A DNA stretch of 42,424 nucleotides from JBBRYK01 sp038237665 (GTDB lineage: Bacteria > Actinomycetota > Thermoleophilia > Gaiellales > Gaiellaceae). Shown one piece after another: positions 7,022 to 15,784 of the stretch. The DNA lies in the NCBI GenBank assembly GCA_038237665.1, contig JBBRYK010000018.1, positions 1-42,424 on the forward strand, written 5' to 3'. Position numbers and translations under genes: made by a program. The notes beneath the pieces are model-generated. The model was given only the letters and a program-made list of their open reading frames with translations, was not told the DNA's origin and did not search any database. The stretch's first letter is position 1; every line of letters starts with the position of its first letter.

Positions 7022-8697
7022 CGCCCGTCGTGGCGAACCGGCGGATCCGCCTGCTGCTCGCCGTCTTCGCGCTCGCGTTCGGGATCACGTTCCTGCGGGC
7101 GTTCTGGCTGCAGGGCGTGCGGGGCGATGCGCTGGGCGCGCGCGCGGCCAGCCAGCACCGTGAGGTCGTCACGATCCCGGCGGGGCGGGGGACGATCTTC
7201 GACCGTAGCGGCGTGCAGCTGGCGATCGGCGAGGACGCGATGACCGTCTACGCGAACCCGCGCCAGGTGGCAACTCCGAGACGGACGGCGGCGACCGCGG
7301 GGCCGATTCTCGGGATCGATGCTGCAACTCTCGTGCCGCTGCTCGCCGACCGTTCGCGCGGGTTCGTCTACCTCGCGCGGAGGATCGACCCGGCGCGGGT
7401 CGCGGCTCTGACACGGCTGCACCTACCGGGCATCAACGCCTACCACGAGGAACGCCGGGCCTATCCCCAGGGCACGGTGGCGGCCCAGGTGCTCGGCTTC
7501 GCCGGGATCGACAACACCGGGCTCGCCGGGCTCGAGCTCGAGCTCGACAAGAGGCTGGCGGGTACGCCGGGCCGGCAGACGATCGTCAAGGATCCCTTCG
7601 GCCGGGTGCTCGACATTGCCGCCGCGACCCCCGAACGGCGCGGGAGCGACATCGTTGTCACCGTGGACCACACGATCCAGGCGAACGCCGAGGCGGTGCT
7701 TCGCTCAACGGTCGCGAAGTGGCACGCACGCGCGGCCACCGCGATCGTGCTCGATCCACGTACCGGTGCGGTGCTGGCCATGGCCGGCTCGCCGGGGTTC
7801 GACGCCAACAGCTATCCGACGACCCCGCGTGCGCTCCAGCGCGTCCGCGGGGTTACGGACACCTACGAGCCGGGGTCGACGTACAAGCTCGTCACGGTCG
7901 CGGCCGCGCTCTCCGATCATCTCGTCTCGCCCTCCTCGCAGTTCACGCTGCCCTACGGAATCCAGGTCGCCGACCGCGTGATCCACGACGCAGAGGAACG
8001 CGGGACCGAGACCATGTCGGTCGCGCAGATCCTCTCCCGCTCCTCCAACGTCGGCGCGATCACGCTCGCCCAGCTGCTCGGCAAGGAGCGCCTCTCACGG
8101 TGGATCTCGCGGTTCGGGTTTGGCAGCCCGACGGGCATCGACTTCCCGGGCGAGAGCCCCGGGATCGTCCTTCCTCCCGACCGCTGGTCTGGATCGACGA
8201 TCGGCAACGTTCCGATCGGCCAGGGAATCGCCGTGACGCCGATCCAGATGGCCGCCGCGTATGCATCCATCGCCAACGGCGGTATCTGGACGCGGCCGCA
8301 CCTGCTGGACCGGATCGTCGGCGAGCGCCGAGCCCGGCTCGACCGGCGCCGGATCGTCTCGCCGGGTGTTGCAGCACAGCTGAACACGATGCTCAGGCTG
8401 GTCGTCACCGAGGGGACGGGGACCCTGGCCAAGGTTCCGGGCTACGTCGTCGCCGGGAAGACCGGCACGGCCCAGAAGCCGGATTCGCACGGGGGATACT
8501 CGGATTCGCGCTACGTCGCCTCGTTCGTGGGCTTCGTTCCGGCCACGAAGGCGCGTCTGGTCATCCTCGTCGCCATCGACGAGCCGAAGGGCGCGATCTG
8601 GGGTGGGGTCGTTTCGGCACCGGCCTTCGCCGAGATCGCCAAGTTCGACCTCCAGTACCTCGAGGTCCCGCCGGACAACCTCCCGCCCTCGGGCTAA
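7018..8697 (+). CDS. ftsI: Septal peptidoglycan transpeptidase FtsI (PBP2/PBP3 class B)
   Basis: A 559-residue class B penicillin-binding protein that cross-links septal peptidoglycan. One membrane anchor lies near the N-terminus (about residues 10-32, LLLAVFALAFGITFLRAFWL). The PBP-dimer domain begins with IPAGRGTIFDRSGVQLA. The transpeptidase domain shows all three motifs: STYK with catalytic Ser at about 287, SSN at about 342-344 and KTGTAQ at about 481. No PASTA domain follows, unlike some Gram-positive paralogs. GTG 7018 overlaps the ftsL stop; GTG 7030 is possible. It is followed by a 49-bp palindrome rather than directly by murE. Confidence 0.95.
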   Translation: MTPVVANRRIRLLLAVFALAFGITFLRAFWLQGVRGDALGARAASQHREVVTIPAGRGTIFDRSGVQLAIGEDAMTVYANPRQVATPRRTAATAGPILGIDAATLVPLLADRSRGFVYLARRIDPARVAALTRLHLPGINAYHEERRAYPQGTVAAQVLGFAGIDNTGLAGLELELDKRLAGTPGRQTIVKDPFGRVLDIAAATPERRGSDIVVTVDHTIQANAEAVLRSTVAKWHARAATAIVLDPRTGAVLAMAGSPGFDANSYPTTPRALQRVRGVTDTYEPGSTYKLVTVAAALSDHLVSPSSQFTLPYGIQVADRVIHDAEERGTETMSVAQILSRSSNVGAITLAQLLGKERLSRWISRFGFGSPTGIDFPGESPGIVLPPDRWSGSTIGNVPIGQGIAVTPIQMAAAYASIANGGIWTRPHLLDRIVGERRARLDRRRIVSPGVAAQLNTMLRLVVTEGTGTLAKVPGYVVAGKTGTAQKPDSHGGYSDSRYVASFVGFVPATKARLVILVAIDEPKGAIWGGVVSAPAFAEIAKFDLQYLEVPPDNLPPSG

Positions 8698-8721
8698 ATC
8701 GGGTGGAGTCGCGTTGCCGTT

Positions 8722-8770
8722 CCGTGACACTCTCGTAACGGGGTCTGACCCCGTTACGAGAGTGTCACGG
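8722..8770. repeat. 49-bp near-perfect palindrome (REP-like) between ftsI and murE
   Basis: Two 24-nt arms (8722-8745 and 8747-8770) are perfectly complementary around a single unpaired T. The outer half of one arm is GTGACACTCTCGTAACGG and the centre is GGGGTCTGACCCC. It lies 25 bp after the ftsI stop. Perfect symmetry of this length with a GGGGTCTGACCCC centre resembles REP/BIME-like intergenic repeats mobilised by REP-associated transposases. It would also form a strong RNA hairpin and may terminate or attenuate transcription of the first half of the dcw operon. It is the only copy in the window. Confidence 0.8.
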
Positions 8771-8778
8771 GGAGCGTC

Positions 8779-8805
8779 TTGGACGGCCGGGCTCGGAGGT
8801 AGACT
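8779..8805 (+). promoter_or_regulatory. murE: Possible murE promoter
   Basis: TTGGAC (8779-8784) and TAGACT (8800-8805) are separated by 15 nt, slightly short. The -10 ends 9 nt before the murE ATG at 8815, so the transcript would have almost no leader. GGAGGT at 8795-8800 is 14 nt from the start codon, too far for a good ribosome site. It would restart transcription after the palindrome. Confidence 0.45.
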
Positions 8806-8814
8806 CGGATCCCG

Positions 8815-10200
8815 ATGAACCTGGAGCGCGTCATCGCCGCGCTCGCTCCCACCGCCGTTCTGGGGCGCGCTCCGGCCGAGATTTCGGACCTCGCGTACGA
8901 CACCCGAACGGTCGGCAGGGGCGCGCTCTTCTTCTGCGTTCGCGGCGCCAAGGCCGACGGCCACGACCTCGCGCCCGAGGCGGTCGCGAACGGGGCCGCC
9001 GCGCTGGTCGTCGAGCGTCCGCTGGAGCTCGACGCGCCGCAGCTCGTCGTGCCGAGCGTGCGTTCGGCGATGGCGCCCGCGGCCGACGTCTTCTTCGGCG
9101 AGCCTACTCGCGAGCTCGAGGTCGCGGGCATCACGGGCACCAGCGGGAAGACGACGACCTCGTACCTGCTCTGGTCGATCCTCGACGCCGCCGGCCGGCG
9201 GCCCGGCCTGATCGGCGGCATCGAGCGCCGCGTCGGTGGCGAGGTTCGCGTACCCACGCTGAACACGCCAGAGGCGATCGACCTCCAGCGGCTCTTCCGC
9301 GAGATGCTCGACGGGGACAACCGCTCGTGCGTGCTGGAGGCGACCTCGCACGCCTCGGCCCAGGGCCGCCTCGACCGCACCCGGTTCGCTGTGCTCGTCT
9401 TCACGAACCTGAGCCAGGACCACCTCGACTTCCACGGCACGTTCGAGCGCTACTTCGCGGCCAAGCGACGCCTGTTCGAGGGCGGCGTGCCGGCTGTCGT
9501 GAACGTCGGCGACGAGTACGGGCGCCGGCTCGCCGCCGAGCTTCCGGAGGCGCTCACCTTCGGGCTGTCGACGCGTGCCGAGATCGGGCCTGGCGCGCTC
9601 GACGGCATCGACCTCCGTCTGCGTGGCCGCTTCAACGTCGAAAACGCGCTCGGGGCCTTCGCCGCGGCGCGCCTCCTCGGAATCGCCGACGACGCGATCG
9701 CCCGTGGGATCGAAGCCGTGAGCGACGTCCCCGGCCGTTTCGAAACGGTGGACGAGAGTCAGCCTTTCACGGTCGTCGTCGACTACTCGCACAAGCCCGG
9801 AGCCCTGGAGAACGTGCTGAAAACGGCGCGAGAGCTGACGCGCGGACGCGTGATCTGCGTCTTCGGCTGCGGCGGCGACCGTGACCGCGGGAAGCGGCCT
9901 GTGATGGGCCGGATCGCCGCCGAGCTGGCCGACGTCGCGATCGTCACCTCGGACAATCCACGGAGCGAGGATCCGGAGGCGATCATCGACGAGGTCCTCG
10001 CCGGCGCGCCCGACCTCCAGGTCGAGGTCGACCGACGGGAGGCGATTGCACGCGGGCTGGAGCTCGCCCGTGCCGGAGACGTGGTCGTGATCGCCGGCAA
10101 GGGGCACGAGCAGGGCCAGGAGTTCCACGACCGTACGCTTCCGTTCGACGACCGCGAGGTCGCGCGTGACGCGCTCCGCCGGCTGAGGGCGCCCGCGTGA
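8815..10200 (+). CDS. murE: UDP-N-acetylmuramoyl-tripeptide synthetase MurE
   Basis: A 461-residue ATP-dependent Mur ligase that adds the third amino acid to UDP-MurNAc-L-Ala-D-Glu. The N-terminal UDP-binding domain is followed by the P-loop GTSGKTTT (about residues 108-115), then LNTPEAIDLQR and EATSHASAQGRLDR of the central domain. The C-terminal domain holds FGCGGDRDRGKRPVMG and TSDNPRSEDP. The DNPR motif is the established marker for meso-diaminopimelate, so the wall is probably mDAP type. It ends overlapping murF by 4 nt (GTGA). Confidence 0.96.
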   Translation: MNLERVIAALAPTAVLGRAPAEISDLAYDTRTVGRGALFFCVRGAKADGHDLAPEAVANGAAALVVERPLELDAPQLVVPSVRSAMAPAADVFFGEPTRELEVAGITGTSGKTTTSYLLWSILDAAGRRPGLIGGIERRVGGEVRVPTLNTPEAIDLQRLFREMLDGDNRSCVLEATSHASAQGRLDRTRFAVLVFTNLSQDHLDFHGTFERYFAAKRRLFEGGVPAVVNVGDEYGRRLAAELPEALTFGLSTRAEIGPGALDGIDLRLRGRFNVENALGAFAAARLLGIADDAIARGIEAVSDVPGRFETVDESQPFTVVVDYSHKPGALENVLKTARELTRGRVICVFGCGGDRDRGKRPVMGRIAAELADVAIVTSDNPRSEDPEAIIDEVLAGAPDLQVEVDRREAIARGLELARAGDVVVIAGKGHEQGQEFHDRTLPFDDREVARDALRRLRAPA

Positions 10201-11450
10201 TTGCGCTCGCGCTCGACGAGGTCCGGGCGCTGTGCGCCGGCGCGCTGAAAGCGGCTTCGGGTGCAGCCGAGGTCACGGGCGTGCAGATCGACTCGCGCCG
10301 GATCGAGGACGGCGACCTCTTCGTCGCCGTCGGGCGTGGCGCCGACTTCCTCGACGAGGCGCGGGCCCGCGGCGCTGCGGCCACGCTCGTCCCGGATGAC
10401 GCGTTCGCGGCACTGGGCGCGCTCGGCCGCGCCGTCCGGGAGCGGTCGGCTGCCCGAGTGGTCGGGATCACAGGATCGACGGGCAAGACCTCGACGAAGG
10501 ACATCCTGCTCGCGCTCTGCGCGCCGCACGCGCGGACGATCGCCAGCGAGCGGAGCTACAACGCCGAGCTCGGCGTCCCCCTCACGCTCTGCCGGCTCGA
10601 GCCCGACACCGAGGTTTGCATCGTCGAGCTGGCCATGCGCGGCTTCGGCCAGATCGCCTACCTCTGCGAGCTCGCGCGGCCCGATATCGGCGTGATCACA
10701 AATGCAGGCCCTGCCCACCTCGCTCTGGTCGGGTCACTCGAAGGCGTCGTCCGGGCGAAGTCCGAGCTGCTCGCCGCGCTGCCCTCCGGCGCGCCGGCGA
10801 TCGTTCCCGAGGAGTTCCCGGTTGACCGCGCCGACCTCGACGTCCGACGCTTCGACGAGCCCGAGGCGCGGATCGCCGACGGACGCACCGCGATCGAGTG
10901 GCACGGACGCGAGCTGGAGTTCGGGTTCACGGCGCGCCACCAGGCTCGGAACGCGCTCGCTGCGCTCACGGCGCTGGCTGCGCTCGGGCTCGAGCCGTCG
11001 AGCCCCGTGGACGTGGCCTTCTCGGCCTGGCGAGGGGAGGAACTGCCGCTCGCAGGCGGTGGGGTGCTGATTCTCGACTGCTGGAACGCGAATCCGATCT
11101 CGATGCGCGCGGCGCTCGAGCACCTGGCGGGCGTGGCGGAGGGACGGCGGCTCGTGGCGGTGCTGGGAGACATGGCCGAGCTTGGCCCGCGCGCGGCCGA
11201 CTACCACCGCGAGATCGGCCACCTGGCCCGCTCGCTCGGCGTCGAGGCCCTGCTCGCGGTCGGCAGCGAGGCCCGCGCGTACCTCGAAGGCGGCGCGGGG
11301 ATCAGAATCACCGGCTGGGCTCCGACCGCGCCGGAGGCAGTACCGCTCGTTGCGGAGACGCTCGAGCCCGGCGACTGCGTTCTCGTCAAGGCGTCCCGGG
11401 CCGTCGGGCTCGAGGCCGTCGCCGACGCGCTCACGGCCGTCCGGGCGTAG
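10197..11450 (+). CDS. murF: UDP-N-acetylmuramoyl-tripeptide--D-alanyl-D-alanine ligase MurF
   Basis: A 417-residue Mur ligase that adds D-Ala-D-Ala to complete the UDP-MurNAc pentapeptide. Segments seen are VQIDSRRIEDGDLFVAV in the N-terminal domain, GITGSTGKTSTKD as the P-loop (about 90-102), NAELGVPLTL, ELAMRGFGQIAYL and TNAGPAHL in the central domain. The C-terminal domain contains DCWNANPISMRAAL and LGDMAELG, both typical of MurF. Slightly shorter than the usual 450 residues. GTG 10197 overlaps the murE stop, and mraY starts immediately after its stop codon. Confidence 0.95.
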   Translation: MIALALDEVRALCAGALKAASGAAEVTGVQIDSRRIEDGDLFVAVGRGADFLDEARARGAAATLVPDDAFAALGALGRAVRERSAARVVGITGSTGKTSTKDILLALCAPHARTIASERSYNAELGVPLTLCRLEPDTEVCIVELAMRGFGQIAYLCELARPDIGVITNAGPAHLALVGSLEGVVRAKSELLAALPSGAPAIVPEEFPVDRADLDVRRFDEPEARIADGRTAIEWHGRELEFGFTARHQARNALAALTALAALGLEPSSPVDVAFSAWRGEELPLAGGGVLILDCWNANPISMRAALEHLAGVAEGRRLVAVLGDMAELGPRAADYHREIGHLARSLGVEALLAVGSEARAYLEGGAGIRITGWAPTAPEAVPLVAETLEPGDCVLVKASRAVGLEAVADALTAVRA

Positions 11451-12458
11451 ATGGTTCGAGTCCTCATCGCCGGGATCCTGGCCATGGTGCTCTCGATCGG
11501 CCTCGGGCCGAAGTTCATCGAGTTCCTGCGCCGGCGCGAGTACGGGCAGCAGATCCGGGAGGAGGGCCCGCAGCACCACGTCGCCAAGCAGGGCACGCCG
11601 ACGATGGGCGGGCTGCTGACCATGCTGGTGGCCGCCGTCGCGTTCCTGGCGGTCAGCAAGTACAAGGCAACGGGTCTCACGGTGCTCTTCGCCGCCCTCG
11701 GCTGCGGTGCGATCGGGTTCCTCGACGACTTCATCAAGCTCACGCACCGGCGCTCGCTCGGGCTCTCCGGCCGGTGGAAGATGCTGCTGCTGGCGCTCGT
11801 CACGCTCGGTGTCGTTCTCGCGGCCCGGCACCAGCAGCTGCCGACGAGTCTGTACGTGCCGGGGGTCGGCGAGATTTCGCTCTCGTACGGCTTCTACGTG
11901 CTCATGTTCCTCGTCATCGCGGGCGCGGCCAACGCGGTCAACCTCACCGACGGTCTCGACGGCCTCGCCGCGGGTACCGGGATGATCGCGCTCTTCACGT
12001 ACACCGCGATTGCGGTCGTCGCCTACATCCGCACCGGTCGTCCCGGGCATCGCTTCGACTCGCGGCTGGACCTGGCGATCGTCGGCGCCGCGATGGTCGG
12101 AGCGCTGATCGGCTTCTTATGGTTCAACGCCTTCCCGGCCGAGGTCTTCATGGGCGACACCGGGGCGATGATGATCGGCGGAGCCATCGCCGGCATGGCG
12201 ATCATGACGAAGACGATCTTCCTGCTCCTGCTGATCGGCGGGATCTTCGTCATCGTAACCCTCTCCGTGATCATCCAGGTCTTCACCTTCCGGTACATGG
12301 GCCGGCGGGTCTTTCTGATGGCCCCCCTGCAGCATCACTTCGAGCTGAAGGCCTGGTCGGAGACGAAGATCATGGTCCGGTTCTGGATCATCACCGGGAT
12401 CCTGTGCGCCGCCGGCTTCGCCCTGTATTACCGCTACTTCACGGGCTTCGCCCGCTGA
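11451..12458 (+). CDS. mraY: Phospho-N-acetylmuramoyl-pentapeptide transferase MraY
   Basis: A 335-residue polytopic membrane enzyme (about ten hydrophobic segments) that transfers phospho-MurNAc-pentapeptide to undecaprenyl phosphate, making lipid I. Signatures are GTPTMGGLL near the N-terminus, the Asp pair FLDDFIKL, NAVNLTDGLDGLAAG and the Mg-binding MGDTGAM, and the C-terminal RVFLMAPLQHHFELKAWSE. It begins directly after the murF stop with no spacer and no clear ribosome site, so translation is probably coupled. It provides the lipid substrate for MurG further down the operon. Confidence 0.97.
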   Translation: MVRVLIAGILAMVLSIGLGPKFIEFLRRREYGQQIREEGPQHHVAKQGTPTMGGLLTMLVAAVAFLAVSKYKATGLTVLFAALGCGAIGFLDDFIKLTHRRSLGLSGRWKMLLLALVTLGVVLAARHQQLPTSLYVPGVGEISLSYGFYVLMFLVIAGAANAVNLTDGLDGLAAGTGMIALFTYTAIAVVAYIRTGRPGHRFDSRLDLAIVGAAMVGALIGFLWFNAFPAEVFMGDTGAMMIGGAIAGMAIMTKTIFLLLLIGGIFVIVTLSVIIQVFTFRYMGRRVFLMAPLQHHFELKAWSETKIMVRFWIITGILCAAGFALYYRYFTGFAR

Positions 12459-12475
12459 ACGAGCTGCCGCCTCGC

Positions 12476-13672
12476 GTGCTCGTGCTCGGGCTTGCGCGCT
12501 CGGGACAGGCGGCGGCTGCGGCGCTCGAGCGCCGAGGTGTCGAGGTGGTCGGGGCAGACCGCAAGCTCGGCAACGACCGGGAGCTCGGCCTGCTCGGGGG
12601 CGTCGGTCTGCTCGTGAAGAGCCCCGGCGTGCCGGGGGAGGCGCCGCTCGTGCTCGAGGCCCGCTCGCGGGGAATTCCCGTCTGGAGCGAGATCGAGCTC
12701 GGCGGGTGGCTGCTGCCCGACAACCCCCTGGTCGCCGTCACTGGGACGAACGGGAAGACGACGACCTCGGAGCTGCTCGGGTTCATCCTCGGCGCCCCGG
12801 TGGCCGGGAACGTGGGCCGGGCCCTCACCGAGCTCGACGAGCACATCGAGCCCGGCCGGTGGATCGTCTGCGAGGTCTCCAGCTTCCAGCTCGAGGACGT
12901 CGTCGCGCTCCGGCCACGTGTCGCCGTGCTGCTCAACCTCGAGCCCGACCACCTCGACCGGCACGGCACGGTCGACGCCTACACCGCCGCGAAGCTACGG
13001 ATCTTCGAGAACCAGAGCGCCGACGACGTTGCGGTGGTCCCGCGCGGGGTCCCGGCGGTGCCCGGAGCCGCGCGGCGCGTCGAGTTCGCGTGGGACGACC
13101 CGCTCCCGGCCGAGCCGCGCATCCCGGGCGCGCACAACCGGGAGAATGCCGCCGCCGCCGTCGCCGCGGCGAGGGCGGTCGGCGCGGCCGAAGACGCAAT
13201 CGTGCGCGGCCTCCGCGACTTCCCCGGCGTCCCGCACCGGCTCGAGCTGGTCGCCGAATGCGGCGGCATCCGCTTCGTCAACGACTCGAAGGCCACCAAC
13301 GTGGCCTCGACGAGGCGGGCACTCGAGACCTACGGCGAGGAGCCGGTGCATCTGATCCTCGGCGGTTCGCGGAAGGGCGAGGACTTCGGCCCGCTGGCAG
13401 CGGCTATCGGAGCCAACGTCCGCGGGGTCTACCTGATCGGCGAAACGGCGCACGAGCTGGCGCAGGTCGTGGCCGCGGCCACGGTCGCCGGCGACCTGAA
13501 CGCCGCCCTCGCCCTCGCGGCGGCAGCGGCACGGGCAGGGGACACGATCCTGCTCTCACCCGCCTGCGCGAGCTACGACCAGTACGAGAATTTCGAGCAG
13601 CGAGGCGAGGAGTTCCGCCGGCTCGTGCAGAACCTTGAAGAGTGCGTCGGGGGGTCGAGTCTCACGTCCTGA
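12476..13672 (+). CDS. murD: UDP-N-acetylmuramoylalanine--D-glutamate ligase MurD
   Basis: A 398-residue Mur ligase adding D-glutamate to UDP-MurNAc-L-Ala. It begins with the Rossmann-like VLVLGLARSGQAAAAAL. The P-loop is TGTNGKTTTSE (about residues 89-99), followed by CEVSSFQLE, LNLEPDHLDRHG and GAHNREN. The C-terminal domain has VNDSKATN and LGGSRKGEDF. The start is uncertain: GTG 12476 gives the usual N-terminus, while a CTG at 12455 would overlap the mraY stop; no good ribosome site is visible. The last 31 nt overlap ftsW. Confidence 0.93.
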   Translation: MLVLGLARSGQAAAAALERRGVEVVGADRKLGNDRELGLLGGVGLLVKSPGVPGEAPLVLEARSRGIPVWSEIELGGWLLPDNPLVAVTGTNGKTTTSELLGFILGAPVAGNVGRALTELDEHIEPGRWIVCEVSSFQLEDVVALRPRVAVLLNLEPDHLDRHGTVDAYTAAKLRIFENQSADDVAVVPRGVPAVPGAARRVEFAWDDPLPAEPRIPGAHNRENAAAAVAAARAVGAAEDAIVRGLRDFPGVPHRLELVAECGGIRFVNDSKATNVASTRRALETYGEEPVHLILGGSRKGEDFGPLAAAIGANVRGVYLIGETAHELAQVVAAATVAGDLNAALALAAAAARAGDTILLSPACASYDQYENFEQRGEEFRRLVQNLEECVGGSSLTS

Positions 13673-14874
13673 TCCTGGTCACCCTGGGTCTGGTTGCGTT
13701 CGGCCTCGTCATGGTCTACAGCGCGACCTCGGCGTCCGCGGCGCTCCGGAACGCCGATCCCGGGTACTACCTGAAACACCAGGCGCTGTACGCGCTCGTC
13801 GGGCTGGTCGCCCTGGTCGCCCTGGCGCGGACGCCGTTCGCGACCTGGCGCCGCCTAGCACCGGCGCTCGTCATCGGCAGCCTGGTCCTGCTGGTCGCCG
13901 TGCTCGTGCTCGCCCACCCGGTCAACGGCGCGCGACGCTGGATCGGTTTCGGACCGGCAGCCTTCCAGCCCTCCGAGTTCGCGAAGCTCGCGGTCGCGAT
14001 CTGGGCGGCGGCCTACCTGGCGCGCTCGAAGCCGCCGCAGACGCTGAAGCAACTCGCCCGCCCGGTCGGCCTGCTGGTCGGCGTCTACTGCCTGCTGCTG
14101 ATCGTCGAGCCCGACCTCGGGACGGCCATCGCCCTGGTCGTGATGGTCGGCGGCATGCTGCTCGTCGCCGGAACGCCGCCACGGGTGCTCGGCCTCGGGG
14201 TCTCGATCGCTGTCGCGGCTGGCATGGCCGCGATCTGGTTCGAGCCCTACCGGAGGGCGCGGATCTTCGCCTTCATCAATCCCTGGCACGACGCGCAGGG
14301 CGTCGGCTACCAGCTCGCGCAGGCGATGGTCGGCCTGGGCTCGGGCGGGATCTTCGGCGTCGGGATCGGCCAGGGGGTCGGCAAGGTCAACTACCTGCCC
14401 GAGGCCCACACGGACATGATCTTCGCGGTCATCGGCGAAGAGCTCGGGCTGGTCGGGACGATGGCCCTGATCGCCGCGTTCATCGCGTTCGCCTATGCGG
14501 GCCTGAAGATCGCGATCCACTGCCGCGACCCCTTCGGCAAGCGGCTCGCGGCAGGCCTGACCGTCCTCGTCTGCGGCCAGGCGGTGATCAACCTCGCCGC
14601 CGTGATGGGGCTGGCTCCGCTGACCGGGATTCCGCTGCCCTTCGTCTCCTACGGGGGCTCGAGCCTGATCGTCGCGCTCGCCTCGGTCGGCATCCTCCTT
14701 AACATCGCGGGCAGGAGTGGAGTCGCAGCGAGAGCTCAGGTGCCTGATCGCAGCCGGGGGGACGGCCGGACACGTGCTGCCCGCGTTGGCAGTGGCGGAG
14801 GAGCTCGTCCGGCGCGGCGTGAGCGTGACGTTCGCCGGGTCGCCGGATCGCGTCGAAGCGCAACTCGTCCCTGA
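13642..14874 (+). CDS. ftsW: Septal peptidoglycan polymerase FtsW (SEDS family)
   Basis: A 410-residue SEDS glycosyltransferase with about ten membrane segments that polymerises lipid II together with FtsI. Motifs include NGARRWIGFGPAAFQPSEFAK (split across about residues 94-114), IVEPDLGTA with the catalytic Asp, INPWHDAQGVGYQLAQA, GSGGIFGVGIGQG, YLPEAHTDMIF and PFVSYGGSS. The membrane part ends near NIAGRSG (about residue 358). A further 50-residue Arg-rich cytoplasmic tail runs to 14874, overlapping murG by 158 nt in a different frame. The start GTG 13642 lies inside murD. Confidence 0.94.
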   Translation: MRRGVESHVLILVTLGLVAFGLVMVYSATSASAALRNADPGYYLKHQALYALVGLVALVALARTPFATWRRLAPALVIGSLVLLVAVLVLAHPVNGARRWIGFGPAAFQPSEFAKLAVAIWAAAYLARSKPPQTLKQLARPVGLLVGVYCLLLIVEPDLGTAIALVVMVGGMLLVAGTPPRVLGLGVSIAVAAGMAAIWFEPYRRARIFAFINPWHDAQGVGYQLAQAMVGLGSGGIFGVGIGQGVGKVNYLPEAHTDMIFAVIGEELGLVGTMALIAAFIAFAYAGLKIAIHCRDPFGKRLAAGLTVLVCGQAVINLAAVMGLAPLTGIPLPFVSYGGSSLIVALASVGILLNIAGRSGVAARAQVPDRSRGDGRTRAARVGSGGGARPARRERDVRRVAGSRRSATRP

Positions 14875-15784
14875 GGCGGGCTTCGAGCTCGACACGTTCC
14901 GCGTCCTCGGCCTGCCCCGGCGGCCGAGCCTCGCGCTGGCGCGCGCAGTGCTTCTGGCCGGTGCGGCACCGCGGGCCTGCGGCCGGATCCTTGCGCGGCG
15001 CCGCCCGGACGTCGTGCTCGGTGGCGGGGGCTACGTCGCCGGGCCGATGGTGGCGGCCGCCTGGCGGCGGCGGATCCCGGCTGCGGTGACCGAGGCGGAC
15101 GCCCATCTCGGCCTGGCGAACCGGCTGGCCGCGCCGTTCGCGCGCCGCGTCTTTCTGGCCTACCCACCGACCCGGCCGCTGCGTCCGAAAGAGCGCGTGT
15201 TCGGCCGGCCGCTGCCCGCGCGCTCCCGGCCGGTCCCGCGGGAAGAGGCGCGCGCTCACTTCGAGCTGCCCGCCGGCGCCCCGGTGCTGGGCATCTTCGG
15301 CGCGCTCGCCGGCGCACGAGCGCTGAACGAGCTTGCAGTCTCTGCCTGGGGCGAGGCCGGTCCTGCCGTGTTGCATCTGGCCGGTGAACGTGACCTGGCG
15401 TCGCTGCAGAGCCGTGTGCATCGTCCTGACTACCGGCTGCTCGCCTCGACCGACCACTTCGGGGCGGCCCTCTCGGCGGTCGACCTGGCCGTCTCCCGCG
15501 CCGGGGGAACGGTGTGGGAGCTGGCCGCGGCCGGCGTGCCCGTGGTGCTCGTTCCGTATCCCCATGCGACCTCGGACCACCAGACGCTGAATGCGCTCCA
15601 CTTCGAGGCCGGAGGTGGCGCCGTGCTCGTCCCGGAGAGCCGGCTCGACGAGGTGCCCGCGCTGGTCGCGGAGCTGTTCGCCGATCCTGGGAAGCTCGAG
15701 TCGATGCGCCGCGCCATGCTCGAGCTTGCCCGTCCGAACGCGGCAGCGGAGATCGCGGAGGAGCTGATCGCGCTTGCCGGCTGA
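14717..15784 (+). CDS. murG: Undecaprenyldiphospho-muramoylpentapeptide GlcNAc transferase MurG
   Basis: A 355-residue GT-B glycosyltransferase that adds GlcNAc to lipid I, giving lipid II, at the inner face of the membrane. The N-terminal loop is AAGGTAGHVLPALAVAEEL, followed by GSPDRVEAQLVPEAGF and VVLGGGGYVAGPMVAAA. The C-terminal domain has LGIFGALAGARALNEL and SRAGGTVWELAAAGVP, plus PYPHATSDHQTLNA for UDP-GlcNAc binding. GTG 14717 is the only plausible start before the first glycine loop, which forces the 158-nt overlap with ftsW. Its 3' end overlaps murC by 11 nt. Confidence 0.95.
   Translation: MESQRELRCLIAAGGTAGHVLPALAVAEELVRRGVSVTFAGSPDRVEAQLVPEAGFELDTFRVLGLPRRPSLALARAVLLAGAAPRACGRILARRRPDVVLGGGGYVAGPMVAAAWRRRIPAAVTEADAHLGLANRLAAPFARRVFLAYPPTRPLRPKERVFGRPLPARSRPVPREEARAHFELPAGAPVLGIFGALAGARALNELAVSAWGEAGPAVLHLAGERDLASLQSRVHRPDYRLLASTDHFGAALSAVDLAVSRAGGTVWELAAAGVPVVLVPYPHATSDHQTLNALHFEAGGGAVLVPESRLDEVPALVAELFADPGKLESMRRAMLELARPNAAAEIAEELIALAG

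Noticed and set aside
8095..10128. 677-codon minus-strand frame antisense to ftsI and murE
   Set aside because: Composition is His/Asp/Arg/Val-rich shadow sequence with no motifs, opposite two genes with full catalytic motifs.
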